Origin: an uncultured Anaerolineales bacterium
GTDB lineage: Bacteria; Chloroflexota; Anaerolineae; Anaerolineales; UBA6663
Length of the DNA stretch: 64,000 bases
Direction of reading: 5' to 3'
Assembly: GCA_937952305.1 (NCBI GenBank)
Contig: CALFZO010000081.1
Coordinates: 49,024-113,023 of the forward strand
Below are positions 1-8,482 of this stretch, piece by piece. A model generated the notes under the pieces. The model worked only from the letters and a program-made list of their open reading frames with translations. It was not told the DNA's origin and did no database searches. Each line of letters opens with the position of its first letter. Position 1 is the stretch's first letter. Position numbers and translations under genes: made by a program.

Positions 1-1
1 C

Positions 2-2779
2 TATGAGAGTGTGCCGATCCGGGCCGACCAAGCGCTCTTCGGCCTGGCCGAGTGGGCGCGGACGCAGCCGGCGCTGCGTGATTACCTGGCGCGCACCCCG
101 GCCGCGCGCCTGGCGGCTCCGGGCGAGACCGCCCCCGCCGACATTGCGCCCGCGCTCTGGCAAGACTGGCGGGGACGCTTCCAGAGCCACCTGAAAGCGT
201 TCGGGCATACCCTCTACGATCTGGACTTCATCCATCCGACGCCGGCCGACGACCCCGGGCCGGTGCTGGACGCCTTCAAGCTGTACCTGCGCGGTCAGGG
301 GGTTGACCCGGCGGCCCGGCAGCGCGCGTCGGAACAGCGCCGCGAGCAAGCGGCGCAGGCGGTGCGGGCGCGTTTGCGCGGCTGGCGGCTCAACGTCTTC
401 AATACCTGGCTGACACGGGCCCAGAAATTCGCACCGCTGCGCGAGGACGGCCTGGCCGAGGTCGGGCTGGCGTACCCGCTCATCCGGCAGATGCTGCGCG
501 AAGCTGGCCGCCGCTTCGTTCAGGCCGGCGCCCTCAAAGATGCGGACGACATCTTCTGGCTGACCGAGGCCGAAGTGCGCCAAGTCGCCCGGCAGCTGGA
601 TGCCGGGGAGCCGGTCGAGCAACTGGCCGTGCACGTGCCGCGGCGCCGGGCCGAGCATGAGGCCGCGCTGCGCGTCAACCCGCCGCTGGCCCTGCCGCAG
701 ATGAAAGTTTTCGGGTTCGATCTCATGTCGCTCAAGGGCCGGCGCGGGCGCGGCGGCTCTGGCGATGTGATCAAGGGCGTCGCCTGCAGCGCCGGCCGCG
801 TCACGGGCCCGGCGCGCGTGCTGCTCGGGCCGGACGACTTCCACCAGATGAGGCCCGGCGATGTGTTGGTGGCTCCGATCACCACGCCGGCCTGGACGCC
901 ATTGTTCGCGCTGGCTTCGGCCGTCGTCACCGATGTGGGCGGGCCGCTCAGTCACGGCAGCATTGTGGCCCGTGAGTATGGCCTGCCGTCGGTGCTGGGG
1001 ACGGGCGTGGCCACCCGGCGCATCCGCAGCGGGCAAATCGTGACCGTCGATGGCGGCGCCGGCACGGTCACGCTCACCGAGAAGTTTGAGTCGCCGGGGC
1101 CGGCGCCGCTGGATTGGCGTCCGCCTGACCCACAGGGCTTCTACATGCGCACCAGCGTGGTGGACTTGTTACCGAACCCGGTCAGCCCGCTGTTTGCCAC
1201 CTGGGGCATCCCGCGCATGGTAGCGCAGATGACGCCCATCGGTCAGCGGCTGACGCGGTCCCGGCCCATCCTGCAAACGGACTACTTCACCACCATCAAC
1301 GGCTACGGCTACATGAACGCCCGCTTCCCGGCCCGGGCCTGGTGGTGGATTATCACGGGCTTGCTGCCCGCGTATCCGCGCATGCTGACCACGCTGGTCT
1401 CCTACTGGCGCGAGGAGGCCCGGCCGGAGTACCAGGCCGTGGCGGCCCGCTGGACCGGCCGGAACTTGGCGGGCCTCACCGCGCGCGAGCTCTGGCGCGG
1501 CGCTAACGAGCTCCTGGACGCCGCCATGCAGTACGTGTGTGGGCTGATGTACGCCACCATGGGCGCGTCGGCCGGCTCGGAGGGCCTGTTGACGCGCGTC
1601 TATGACCGGCTGGCGAAGCGGGACGGGGACCCGCCGGCCACGGTCCTGCTGATGGGCTGGGACAACCTTCCGGCCCGGGCCGAGAAATCGCTCTACGATC
1701 TAGCGCAGTGGGCGCGCGAGCAGCCGGCCTTGGCCGCCCACCTTCTGGCGACACCCGGGGCCGAGTTGGCCCGGCAACTGCGCGCCGAGCACGAGCCGGC
1801 TGGCCTGGACGCGCCGGCCTGGGGCGAAATGCGCCAACGGTTTGAGCAGCACCTGGCCCGGTACGGTCATGCCGTTTTCGAGTTGGACTTCGCCCAGGCC
1901 CTGCCGCTGGACGATCCGGCGCCGATGCTGGAGACGCTGAAGCTGTACTTGCGCGGCGAAGGCATGAACCCGCATGAACGCCAGCGTGCCGCCGCCGCCC
2001 GGCGCGAGGGGACAGCCGAGATGATGTTGAACCGCCTGACCGGCTGGAAGCGCTGGATCTTTGGCAAAGCCCTGCGCTGGGCGCAGTCGCTGTCGGAGGT
2101 ACGTGAGGACGCCCTGGCCGATATCGGTCTGGGCTACCCGGCGCTGCGCGGCCTGCTGCTTGAACTGGGCCGGCGTCTGGCGGCGGCCGGCGCCATCGCC
2201 GAAGCGGGCGACCTGTACTGGCTGGAGCACGCGGAAATTGAAGCCAGCGTGCCCCGGCTGGATCTGGGTCAGCCGGGGCCTGACCTGCGCGAGCGCGTGG
2301 CCGAGCGCCGCCGCTTCTGGCACACGGTCAAACAGGTTACGCCGCCGCCCATGATCCCGCTGAAGAAACGCTACCTGGGCTTCAACACCGAAATCTGGGT
2401 GGCGACCGGCGAGGGCGAGCAGGATCAGGACACGTTGAAGGGCGTACCAGCCAGCGCCGGCACGGTGACGGCCCCGGCCTGCGTCATCCACGGACCCGAG
2501 GACTTCGCCCAGATGAAGCCCGGCGCGGTACTGGTAACTGGCACCACTACGCCCGCCTGGACCCCGCTCTTCGCGATGGCGTCCGCGATTGTCACCGACA
2601 TCGGCGGCCCGCTCAGCCACGGCAGCATCGTGGCGCGCGAGTACGGCATCCCGGCGGTGATGGGCACGGGCATCGCCACCAAGCGCATCCACAGCGGACA
2701 GACGATCACGGTGGACGGCGGCGCCGGGCGCGTGACCCTTGCCAACGGTGCGAGCCACCCCACAGGAGGTGCCAGATGA
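2..2779 (+). CDS. PEP-utilising (mobile-domain) phosphotransferase-like protein, 5' partial, tandem duplicated module
   Basis: The reading frame is open through the left window edge, so the start lies upstream; a GTG at 11 is only an internal codon, because residues just before it still align with the second module. About 922 residues are visible. The same unit occurs twice: an alpha-helical stretch followed by a swivelling phosphohistidine domain. Each swivel carries the signature GGPLSHGSIVAREYG (residues about 310-325 and 860-875), whose His is the phospho-carrier in PEP synthase, PPDK and rifampin phosphotransferase. The linker at about 370-540 contains LLPNPVSPLFATWG, typical of the rifampin phosphotransferase/PpsA-like group. 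The ATP-grasp domain that would phosphorylate the His is not in the window and may lie upstream. The stop overlaps the next start (ATGA). Known: family transfers phosphate via His. Inference: substrate unknown; two carrier domains in one chain is unusual. Confidence 0.8.
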   Translation, partial: YESVPIRADQALFGLAEWARTQPALRDYLARTPAARLAAPGETAPADIAPALWQDWRGRFQSHLKAFGHTLYDLDFIHPTPADDPGPVLDAFKLYLRGQGVDPAARQRASEQRREQAAQAVRARLRGWRLNVFNTWLTRAQKFAPLREDGLAEVGLAYPLIRQMLREAGRRFVQAGALKDADDIFWLTEAEVRQVARQLDAGEPVEQLAVHVPRRRAEHEAALRVNPPLALPQMKVFGFDLMSLKGRRGRGGSGDVIKGVACSAGRVTGPARVLLGPDDFHQMRPGDVLVAPITTPAWTPLFALASAVVTDVGGPLSHGSIVAREYGLPSVLGTGVATRRIRSGQIVTVDGGAGTVTLTEKFESPGPAPLDWRPPDPQGFYMRTSVVDLLPNPVSPLFATWGIPRMVAQMTPIGQRLTRSRPILQTDYFTTINGYGYMNARFPARAWWWIITGLLPAYPRMLTTLVSYWREEARPEYQAVAARWTGRNLAGLTARELWRGANELLDAAMQYVCGLMYATMGASAGSEGLLTRVYDRLAKRDGDPPATVLLMGWDNLPARAEKSLYDLAQWAREQPALAAHLLATPGAELARQLRAEHEPAGLDAPAWGEMRQRFEQHLARYGHAVFELDFAQALPLDDPAPMLETLKLYLRGEGMNPHERQRAAAARREGTAEMMLNRLTGWKRWIFGKALRWAQSLSEVREDALADIGLGYPALRGLLLELGRRLAAAGAIAEAGDLYWLEHAEIEASVPRLDLGQPGPDLRERVAERRRFWHTVKQVTPPPMIPLKKRYLGFNTEIWVATGEGEQDQDTLKGVPASAGTVTAPACVIHGPEDFAQMKPGAVLVTGTTTPAWTPLFAMASAIVTDIGGPLSHGSIVAREYGIPAVMGTGIATKRIHSGQTITVDGGAGRVTLANGASHPTGGAR

Positions 2780-3501
2780 CAACCCAGACGTCTGGTCAGA
2801 CACCGGCCCCGCTTTCGCCCGACGCCGCCGCGCTGAAGACGCTGATCGGGTTCCTGGGCGCGCTGGCCCTGACGGCGATCCTGCTCTTCGGCGGGGCGGG
2901 CCGGCTGGATTGGGGTCTGGGTTGGTTGTTCGTGGCGGCCTGGATCTTCCCCAAGCTGGCTTTTCTCGGCGTGTGGCGCTGGCGTGATCCGGACTTACTG
3001 GTGGAGCGGGCCACCCGCCACCGGAATGCCCAGCCGTATGACCGGATCCTCCTGCCTGTGTACTTCGTGCTGGCTTTCGGCACTTTCCTGGTCGCCGGCC
3101 TGGACGGCGGCCAATTCAGATGGTCGGCCGGGGTGCCGGCCTGGCTGGTGACGGCCGCCTTTGTCGTCTACTTATTGGGGAACAGTCTGGCGGGCTGGGC
3201 GATGGCGTCCAACCCCTACCATTCCTCTGAGTCTCGTCTTCAGGCCGAGCGCGGCCAATACGTGGTAGACCGCGGCCCCTACCAGTTCGTGCGCCACCCC
3301 AGCTACCTGGCCGCCGTCATGCTGTGGGTCGTCACCGGTCCGATGCTCGGCTCGTGGTGGGCCGTGATCCCGGGCGCGCTGACGGCCCTGATGATGATGA
3401 TCCGGACCGTTCTCGAGGATCGGATGCTGCAGGCCGGGCTGCCGGGCTACGCCGACTACGCCCGGCACGTGCGCTTTCGGCTGATCCCGGGCGTGTGGTG
3501 A
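2776..3501 (+). CDS. Isoprenylcysteine carboxyl methyltransferase (ICMT/PEMT)-family membrane protein
   Basis: 241 residues with about five hydrophobic segments. The C-terminal half carries the family signature: VVDRGPYQFVRHPSYLAAV at about 155-175, then a hydrophobic pair and E-D-R-x-L, then a GYADYARHVRFRLIPGVW end. In this family the RHPxY region and the later Glu/Arg bind S-adenosylmethionine at the membrane face, and the enzymes methylate lipids, isoprenylated groups or small amphipathic molecules. A strong ribosome site (aggaggt, 2764-2770) fixes the start, which overlaps the preceding stop by 4 nt, so the two genes are translationally coupled. The substrate is unknown; protein prenyl-cysteine methylation is unlikely in bacteria. 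Confidence 0.8.
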   Translation: MTTQTSGQTPAPLSPDAAALKTLIGFLGALALTAILLFGGAGRLDWGLGWLFVAAWIFPKLAFLGVWRWRDPDLLVERATRHRNAQPYDRILLPVYFVLAFGTFLVAGLDGGQFRWSAGVPAWLVTAAFVVYLLGNSLAGWAMASNPYHSSESRLQAERGQYVVDRGPYQFVRHPSYLAAVMLWVVTGPMLGSWWAVIPGALTALMMMIRTVLEDRMLQAGLPGYADYARHVRFRLIPGVW

Positions 3502-3525
3502 AGGCCGGCGAGAAAAGAGCTCGCC

Positions 3526-4776
3526 ATGCAGCCGACGAGCCAGCCGCCAGCGCACAGCGGCAACCGCAAGAACCTGATCATCCTGGCCTTCACGCTCGTC
3601 ATCGTCATGCTCGGGTTCGGGATGGTGGTGCCCATCTTCCCGTTCTACGTCCAGCAGTTGGGCGCCGGCGGAGGCGCGCTGGGCGTGCTCGTCGCGACGG
3701 CCGCGCTGACCGAGTTGCTCTTCGGCCCGTTCTGGGGCAGCGTTTCCGACCGGGTGGGCCGCAAACCGATCTTGATGATCGGCGTCTTCGGCTACGGCCT
3801 GTCCCTGCTGCTCTTCGGCCTCTCGACGCAACTGTGGATGCTATTCGTCTCGCGCGCGCTATCCGGCGTGCTCTCGGCGGCGGCGCTCTCGACAGCCATG
3901 GCCTATATCGGCGACAGCACCACCGAGAAGGAACGCGGCGGCGGCATGGGCGCGCTGGGTGGCGCGGCGGGCCTGGGTGTCATCCTCGGCCCCGGCCTCG
4001 GCGGCTGGCTGGGCGCCGGGGGCTCGCTCTCGCTGCCGTTCTTCGCCGGGGCCGCGCTAGCGCTGCTCGCGCTGCTGCCGATCGCACTTTTCCTGCCCGA
4101 GACGCTCCCGCCGGAGGCACGCGGGCGCCCCGGACGCAAGGTCGGCCTGGTGGACTTGCGCGGGTTGTGGCGGGCGGCCCGCGGTCCGCTGGGCGGGCTG
4201 CTGCTGCTGGCCTGCCTGGGCACGGTCGGCACCAGCAACTTCGAGTCGATCTTCAGCCTGTACGCGGTGCAACAGCTCGGCTACGGCCCCGAGCAGGTGG
4301 GCCTGGTGCTGACCGTGGTCGGTATCGTGGCCGTGATCGGCCGCGGCCTGCTGACCGGCCTGGCCACTGGGCGTTGGGGTGAGGCGCGCGTGATCCAGGC
4401 CGCGCTGCTGGCGGGCGCGATCGCTTTCGGGTTGCTGCTGCTGGCGCGGACCTATGCCGCCGTGTTGTCCACCAGCGGCTTGTTTGTTCTGATCACGGCT
4501 TTCTTCCGGCCGGCCGTGCACTCCCTCACCTCACAGCGCGCGACTGTGGGGCAAGGCGCGGCCATGGGCCTGAGCAACTCCTTCGTCAGCCTTGGGCGCG
4601 TGATCGGACCACTCTGGGCTGGCGCCGTCTTCGACGTGGACCCGCACCTGCCTTACCTCAGCGGCGTCGTCATCCTGGTGGGCGTTTTTCTGGCCAGCCT
4701 GGCCTGGCTCAAGCCGGACAAAGGCGACGGGCAAGGGGTGAATGACGGACCGGCCCCTCGGGCGGCCGTGCAGTAA
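3526..4776 (+). CDS. MFS transporter (drug/proton antiporter-like, TetA-type)
   Basis: 416 residues with about twelve transmembrane helices. The loop between helices 2 and 3 reads FWGSVSDRVGRKPILMIG (about residues 67-84), the classic MFS motif GxxxDRxGRK(P). A Gly-rich GAAGLGVILGPGLGGWLG near residue 145-162 fits motif C of drug:H+ antiporters, which supports export rather than uptake. The protein sits 24 nt after the methyltransferase and may be cotranscribed with it. No substrate can be inferred; multidrug or small-hydrophobe efflux is the usual role of such chains. Confidence 0.85.
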   Translation: MQPTSQPPAHSGNRKNLIILAFTLVIVMLGFGMVVPIFPFYVQQLGAGGGALGVLVATAALTELLFGPFWGSVSDRVGRKPILMIGVFGYGLSLLLFGLSTQLWMLFVSRALSGVLSAAALSTAMAYIGDSTTEKERGGGMGALGGAAGLGVILGPGLGGWLGAGGSLSLPFFAGAALALLALLPIALFLPETLPPEARGRPGRKVGLVDLRGLWRAARGPLGGLLLLACLGTVGTSNFESIFSLYAVQQLGYGPEQVGLVLTVVGIVAVIGRGLLTGLATGRWGEARVIQAALLAGAIAFGLLLLARTYAAVLSTSGLFVLITAFFRPAVHSLTSQRATVGQGAAMGLSNSFVSLGRVIGPLWAGAVFDVDPHLPYLSGVVILVGVFLASLAWLKPDKGDGQGVNDGPAPRAAVQ

Positions 4777-4842
4777 CTCTAACCATCTACGCCAGGAATT
4801 TGGCATACCCTGATAGCGAGCCACACTTGCCCAGGTCGATCG

Positions 4843-5250
4843 ATGAACTCATACCACTTGCGCCCGACGGCGGAGGTTGAGCTCTGCCTGCAGCGCACGC
4901 CGCCCGAACTGCGCGACCTCGTACTCGAGCTGCGGAGCCTGATCTTGGCGGTGGCGCCCGACATCACCGAGCGCATCCAGCGGCGGGGCTTCACCTACTA
5001 CCACGCAGCGCACGGCGGGCCAGTGAGCGCCGGCCTGTGCCAGATCGGCCTGGAACGCGATCACATCCGATTGGCTTTTGTGCACGGCGCGTTTCTGCCT
5101 GATCCGAAAGGGCTGCTCGAAGGTCCAGCCGCGTATAAGCGTTTCGTCCGGCTCGCCTCGTTTGAACAAGCTCCCTGGGAAGGCCTCCGCGACTTGCTCG
5201 CGGCCTCCGCCCGCTTCGACCCGCGCCGTCCGCGGCCGCGCGTCCGATAG
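4843..5250 (+). CDS. DUF1801 (YdhG-like) domain protein
   Basis: 135 residues. The sequence RDLVLELRSLILAVAPDITERIQRRG followed by a beta-rich core (ICQIGLERDHIRLAFVHGAFLPDP) and a KRFVRL segment matches the small alpha/beta DUF1801 fold, here in the variant that resembles iron-transport-associated YdhG proteins. No catalytic residues are known for the family and its biochemical role is unknown. The start is an ATG weakly preceded by aggt. It stands 66 nt after the MFS gene and 38 nt before the protease gene. A second DUF1801 domain occurs in the window in the fusion at 31322-32182. Confidence 0.65.
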   Translation: MNSYHLRPTAEVELCLQRTPPELRDLVLELRSLILAVAPDITERIQRRGFTYYHAAHGGPVSAGLCQIGLERDHIRLAFVHGAFLPDPKGLLEGPAAYKRFVRLASFEQAPWEGLRDLLAASARFDPRRPRPRVR

Positions 5251-5288
5251 CGCCGATCGGTTAGGGGACACCAGGAGGGTCAGCGTCT

Positions 5289-6116
5289 ATGCCAACGCAG
5301 CCGCTCGCCATAGATGGACTGAAGATTGTGCCTGAGCCAGCTGAGCCGGAGACCACGGCCTGGATCGCTGAAGCCAGCGGCGCGGCGCTGCCCTTTATTC
5401 AGGAGCAGTGGGGGCTGCCGACGCCGGAGGATTGCCAACTCTACGTGATGACATCGTGGTGGGGATTCATCTTCCGTTCGGCGCCCTGGCCCTGGCGGAT
5501 CGGGCTGGCAGCAACGCTGCCCATCTGGGCCGGACGCGCCCGGCGCACCTGGCCCTATAGCGCGGCCTGGACCCAGCGCTACGGACGGCGCGTGGCCATC
5601 GGCGTCAAACCACCTCGGCTGCTGGACAGCAGCGACCGGAGCCTCAGCCTGCACGTTTTCGAGGCCGAGCCGGAGGCCAGGCTGAGAATCCGGCATCTGG
5701 TCTGCCATGAGCTGACCCATGCCTGCTCGGCCCATCTGTCGCTGCCCATGTGGCTGAACGAGGGCCTGGCGGCTGTCACCGTCGACCGCTTCCTCGGGAA
5801 GCGCACCATCCGCGCGGACAGTCTGGCGCTGGTGAAAGCGTTCCAACCAAAGGGGCCCCCGCCGACCTACGCCCAGCTCGCGCGCCTGCCGGGCAGCGCC
5901 ATCGCCTACCACGCCGTGCGCGGTTACTGGGTCGTGCACTACCTGGAAGCCCTCCGGCCCGGCCTTTTGAAGCGGCTGCTGGCCGTCCCGCGCAGCAGCG
6001 AGGCCCTGGATGCGTCGGTCGCGGGTGCGCTGGGCCTGGAGCCCAAACAACTCTGGCACCGCCTCGACGATCTCGTCACCGACCACTTTCAGAAGGCGCT
6101 GGCACAATCGTCATGA
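5289..6116 (+). CDS. Gluzincin-type zinc metalloprotease-like protein (peptidase MA-like)
   Basis: 275 residues, without a signal peptide. The centre holds LVCHELTHACSAHLSLPMWLNEGLA (about residues 137-160, quoted as two motifs: HELTH and WLNEGLA). HExxH plus a Glu about 15 residues later in NEG is the gluzincin zinc site; the last part of the domain predicts helices with a Y-W-V-V-H-Y motif. Such MA-like domains are found in many bacterial proteins of unknown substrate. The stop overlaps the ATG of the downstream glycosyltransferase by 4 nt (ATGA), so the pair is co-translated. An aggagg box at 5272-5277 lies about 11 nt before the ATG. Confidence 0.7.
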   Translation: MPTQPLAIDGLKIVPEPAEPETTAWIAEASGAALPFIQEQWGLPTPEDCQLYVMTSWWGFIFRSAPWPWRIGLAATLPIWAGRARRTWPYSAAWTQRYGRRVAIGVKPPRLLDSSDRSLSLHVFEAEPEARLRIRHLVCHELTHACSAHLSLPMWLNEGLAAVTVDRFLGKRTIRADSLALVKAFQPKGPPPTYAQLARLPGSAIAYHAVRGYWVVHYLEALRPGLLKRLLAVPRSSEALDASVAGALGLEPKQLWHRLDDLVTDHFQKALAQSS

Positions 6117-7324
6117 AGGTCGTCATCCCCACCATCGGCTCACGCGGGGACGTGCAGCCTTTCATCGCCCTGGCGCAGGGCCTGGCGGGCGCCGGCCACG
6201 CCGTCACGCTGGCGTCGCATCCGGTGATGCGGGGCCTGGTCGAGTCGCACGGCGTGACGTTCGCGCCCATCGGGCCGGACATCGACCTAGCCCAGGCGGT
6301 GGCCGACCTGCGTGCGCGCTCGCGCAACAGCGTGGTGGGCCTGGTGCGCGGGATGCAATTCTCTTTTCGGCAGCTGGAACTGGCCCACGCCGACATCCTG
6401 GCCGTGTGCCGGCCCGCCGACTTGGTGATGGTCCCGGCGCAGAGCGCGGCCGGCAAGAACGAGGCCGAGTTATTGAAGCGCCCCCACGCGAGCGTCAACT
6501 TCGTGCCCTGGGGGATTCCATGGGACGATCCCGAGCGGCCGTTTCTCAAACGAGCGGCCTATGGCTTTATAGATGGCCTCGTCAGCCTGATCACCACCCT
6601 GCCCCTCAACCGGATGCGCCGGCGGCTGGGCCTGCCGCCTGTCGGCCCGGAGGGCTTCACATCGCCGCGGCTGGACCTCGTCCCGGTCAGTCCGGCCGTC
6701 TATGCCCCCAACCCGCGCTGGCCGCCTCAACACCGGATGGTGGGGTACTGGTTTGCCGAGCCGCCGGCCGCCTGGGAACCTCCAGCTGATCTGCTGACCT
6801 TTCTGGCGGCCGGCGACCGGCCGCTGGTGATCAGCCTGGGGGCCATGAGTCTGGGACGGCGCGGCGCACTGGAGGCGGCCAGTCTATTTGTGGACGCCCT
6901 CCAGCAGGCGGGTGTGCGCGCGATCATCCAGGGCTGGGAGACGGCGTTGCAGTCGCTGACATTGCCGTCCTCGATCTACGCGACCTCGTCACTTCCGCAC
7001 AGCTGGCTGCTGCCGCGCTGCGCGGGCCTGGTGCATCACGGCGGGTTTGGCACGACGGCGGCTGGCCTGCGGGCGGGGCTCCCGGCGCTGGTCATCCCAC
7101 ACCTGGTGGATCAGTTTTATTGGGGTCAGCGCCTCCAGGAACTGGGCGTCGGGCCGCGCCCGATCCCGCGCGCTAAGCTGGATCGGGCCGGATTGGCAGC
7201 CGCTTTGCGCGAACTGGCGCAGGGTGCCGACCGGCGGAGCATCGCCGGCAGACTGGGCGAACAGATCCGCGCCGAAGACGGCCTGGGCCTGGCGGTCCGC
7301 TTGATAGAAACGACGTTCGGCTGA
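6113..7324 (+). CDS. Glycosyltransferase family 1 (UDP-glycosyl/sterol glucosyltransferase-like)
   Basis: 403 residues from the ATG at 6113, chosen because the family N terminus starts exactly there: MKVVIPTIGSRGDVQPFIALA, the GSRGDVQP motif of GT28/GT1 sterol and macrolide glucosyltransferases. The C-terminal nucleotide-sugar half has LPHSWLLPRCAGLVHHGGFGTTAAGL (HHGGFGT, about residues 305-312) and a PHLVDQFYWGQRL stretch, the usual PSPG-like donor site (HGGxGT...P...DQ). Two Rossmann domains, GT-B fold, probably cytosolic or membrane-associated. Acceptor is likely a lipid, sterol-like or polyketide aglycone, by family analogy only. Co-translated with the upstream protease-like gene. Confidence 0.85.
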   Translation: MKVVIPTIGSRGDVQPFIALAQGLAGAGHAVTLASHPVMRGLVESHGVTFAPIGPDIDLAQAVADLRARSRNSVVGLVRGMQFSFRQLELAHADILAVCRPADLVMVPAQSAAGKNEAELLKRPHASVNFVPWGIPWDDPERPFLKRAAYGFIDGLVSLITTLPLNRMRRRLGLPPVGPEGFTSPRLDLVPVSPAVYAPNPRWPPQHRMVGYWFAEPPAAWEPPADLLTFLAAGDRPLVISLGAMSLGRRGALEAASLFVDALQQAGVRAIIQGWETALQSLTLPSSIYATSSLPHSWLLPRCAGLVHHGGFGTTAAGLRAGLPALVIPHLVDQFYWGQRLQELGVGPRPIPRAKLDRAGLAAALRELAQGADRRSIAGRLGEQIRAEDGLGLAVRLIETTFG

Positions 7325-7412
7325 TTGCTACCGGCCGGATGATGGTCGGCCACAATGGCTTTGACGCAGCCATCGATCCGGGGCGGCGTGGCCGGCCCGT
7401 GTCGAGCACGAG

Positions 7413-8435
7413 GTGAGCACGATGACCTGGCAGGCTCACGTGAAGGGCGATCCGCTCCCCAGGCTGCTGGAGACCGCAGCGCCTGGCGTCCGCTACCTGG
7501 CCCTGCGCGACCTACTCGCCTGCCCGGCCGAAGACCGCGAACTCCGGGCGGCGCAGCGCCTCGCGCACACCCAGGGTCCGATTGCGCTCATCCTGGCCAG
7601 AATGCATCCGGACGGCTACTGGGCACGGCCCGGCCCCGGTTATCGTCCCCTATACCGCTCCACGATCTGGACCATCTCGCTGCTGGCGCAGTTGGGCGCC
7701 TCCGCCCAACAGGATGAGCGCATTAGGCGGGCCTGCGCCTATGCCCTGGATCACGCCCTGACATCCCGTGGCCAGTTCTCGATGACGGGCGCGCCTTCCG
7801 GAACCGTTGACTGTCTGCCAGGCGATCTCTGCTGGGCCTTTGTGAAACTGGGTTATTCCGACCCCCGGCTGAAGGCGGCTTTTGATTGGATGGCGCGCAG
7901 CGTGACCGGAGAGGAAATCGCGCCGGCCAGCGACCGCCGTGCGCCGCTGCGCTACTACGCCGGCAAGTGCGGCCCGGACTTCGCCTGCGGCGCAAACAAC
8001 AGACTCCCCTGCGCCTGGGGAGCGACGAAAGTCTTGCGAGCGTTCAGCGTCTGGCCGGCCAAGCGGCGGACACCTGTGATCAAACGCGCCATGCGCCGCG
8101 GCGTGGACTTCCTCTTCAGTGTTGATCCAGCCACAGCGCAGTATCCCTGCGGTTACAGCGCCAAGCCGAGCCGCAACTGGTGGAAGTTTGGCTTCCCGGT
8201 TTTCTACATCACCGATCTGCTGCCGATCGTTGAAGCCTTCGTCGGCCTGGGATACGGCCACGACCCTCGGCTGGCGAATGCGCTGGCTCTCATTCGCGCC
8301 AAACAGGATGCCCAAGGACGCTGGCCGCTGGAATACGACTACACCGGCAAGACCTGGGTGGATTTCGGAGCGAAGAACCAGCCCAACAAATGGGTCACGC
8401 TGCGGGCGCTGCGCGTGCTCAAGCTGGCTAGCTGA
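7413..8435 (+). CDS. Alpha/alpha-toroid (prenyltransferase/squalene-cyclase repeat-like) protein of unknown function
   Basis: 340 residues starting at a GTG, with an ATG nine bases later. The chain is built from helical repeats typical of terpenoid-cyclase/prenyltransferase toroids: a HPDGYWARPGPGYRPLYRSTIWTISLLAQLG segment (two overlapping motifs, about 65-100), an ACGANNRLPCAWGATKVLRAF segment near 190, and a terminal QDAQGRWPLEYDYTGKTW. No DxDD cyclase or DDxxD ionisation motif is visible, so it is probably not a terpene synthase. Proteins of this type are often mislabelled as nitrogen-fixation proteins in databases; nothing here is NifH-like. It may act in cofactor, sugar or polymer binding; role unknown. 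Confidence 0.55.
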   Translation: MSTMTWQAHVKGDPLPRLLETAAPGVRYLALRDLLACPAEDRELRAAQRLAHTQGPIALILARMHPDGYWARPGPGYRPLYRSTIWTISLLAQLGASAQQDERIRRACAYALDHALTSRGQFSMTGAPSGTVDCLPGDLCWAFVKLGYSDPRLKAAFDWMARSVTGEEIAPASDRRAPLRYYAGKCGPDFACGANNRLPCAWGATKVLRAFSVWPAKRRTPVIKRAMRRGVDFLFSVDPATAQYPCGYSAKPSRNWWKFGFPVFYITDLLPIVEAFVGLGYGHDPRLANALALIRAKQDAQGRWPLEYDYTGKTWVDFGAKNQPNKWVTLRALRVLKLAS

Positions 8436-8482
8436 GGCACGTCCTGCCGGCCAGATTTGCATTCAGCCAAAGGAAGGAGACC

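Noticed and set aside
1700..2803. Antisense frame opposite the PEP-utilising protein
   Set aside because: Same kind of high-GC shadow; the forward frame has two intact signature motifs.
5750..6112. N-terminal extension of the glycosyltransferase frame
   Set aside because: The family N terminus starts exactly at the ATG at 6113, which overlaps the upstream stop by ATGA; the extension has low-complexity composition.
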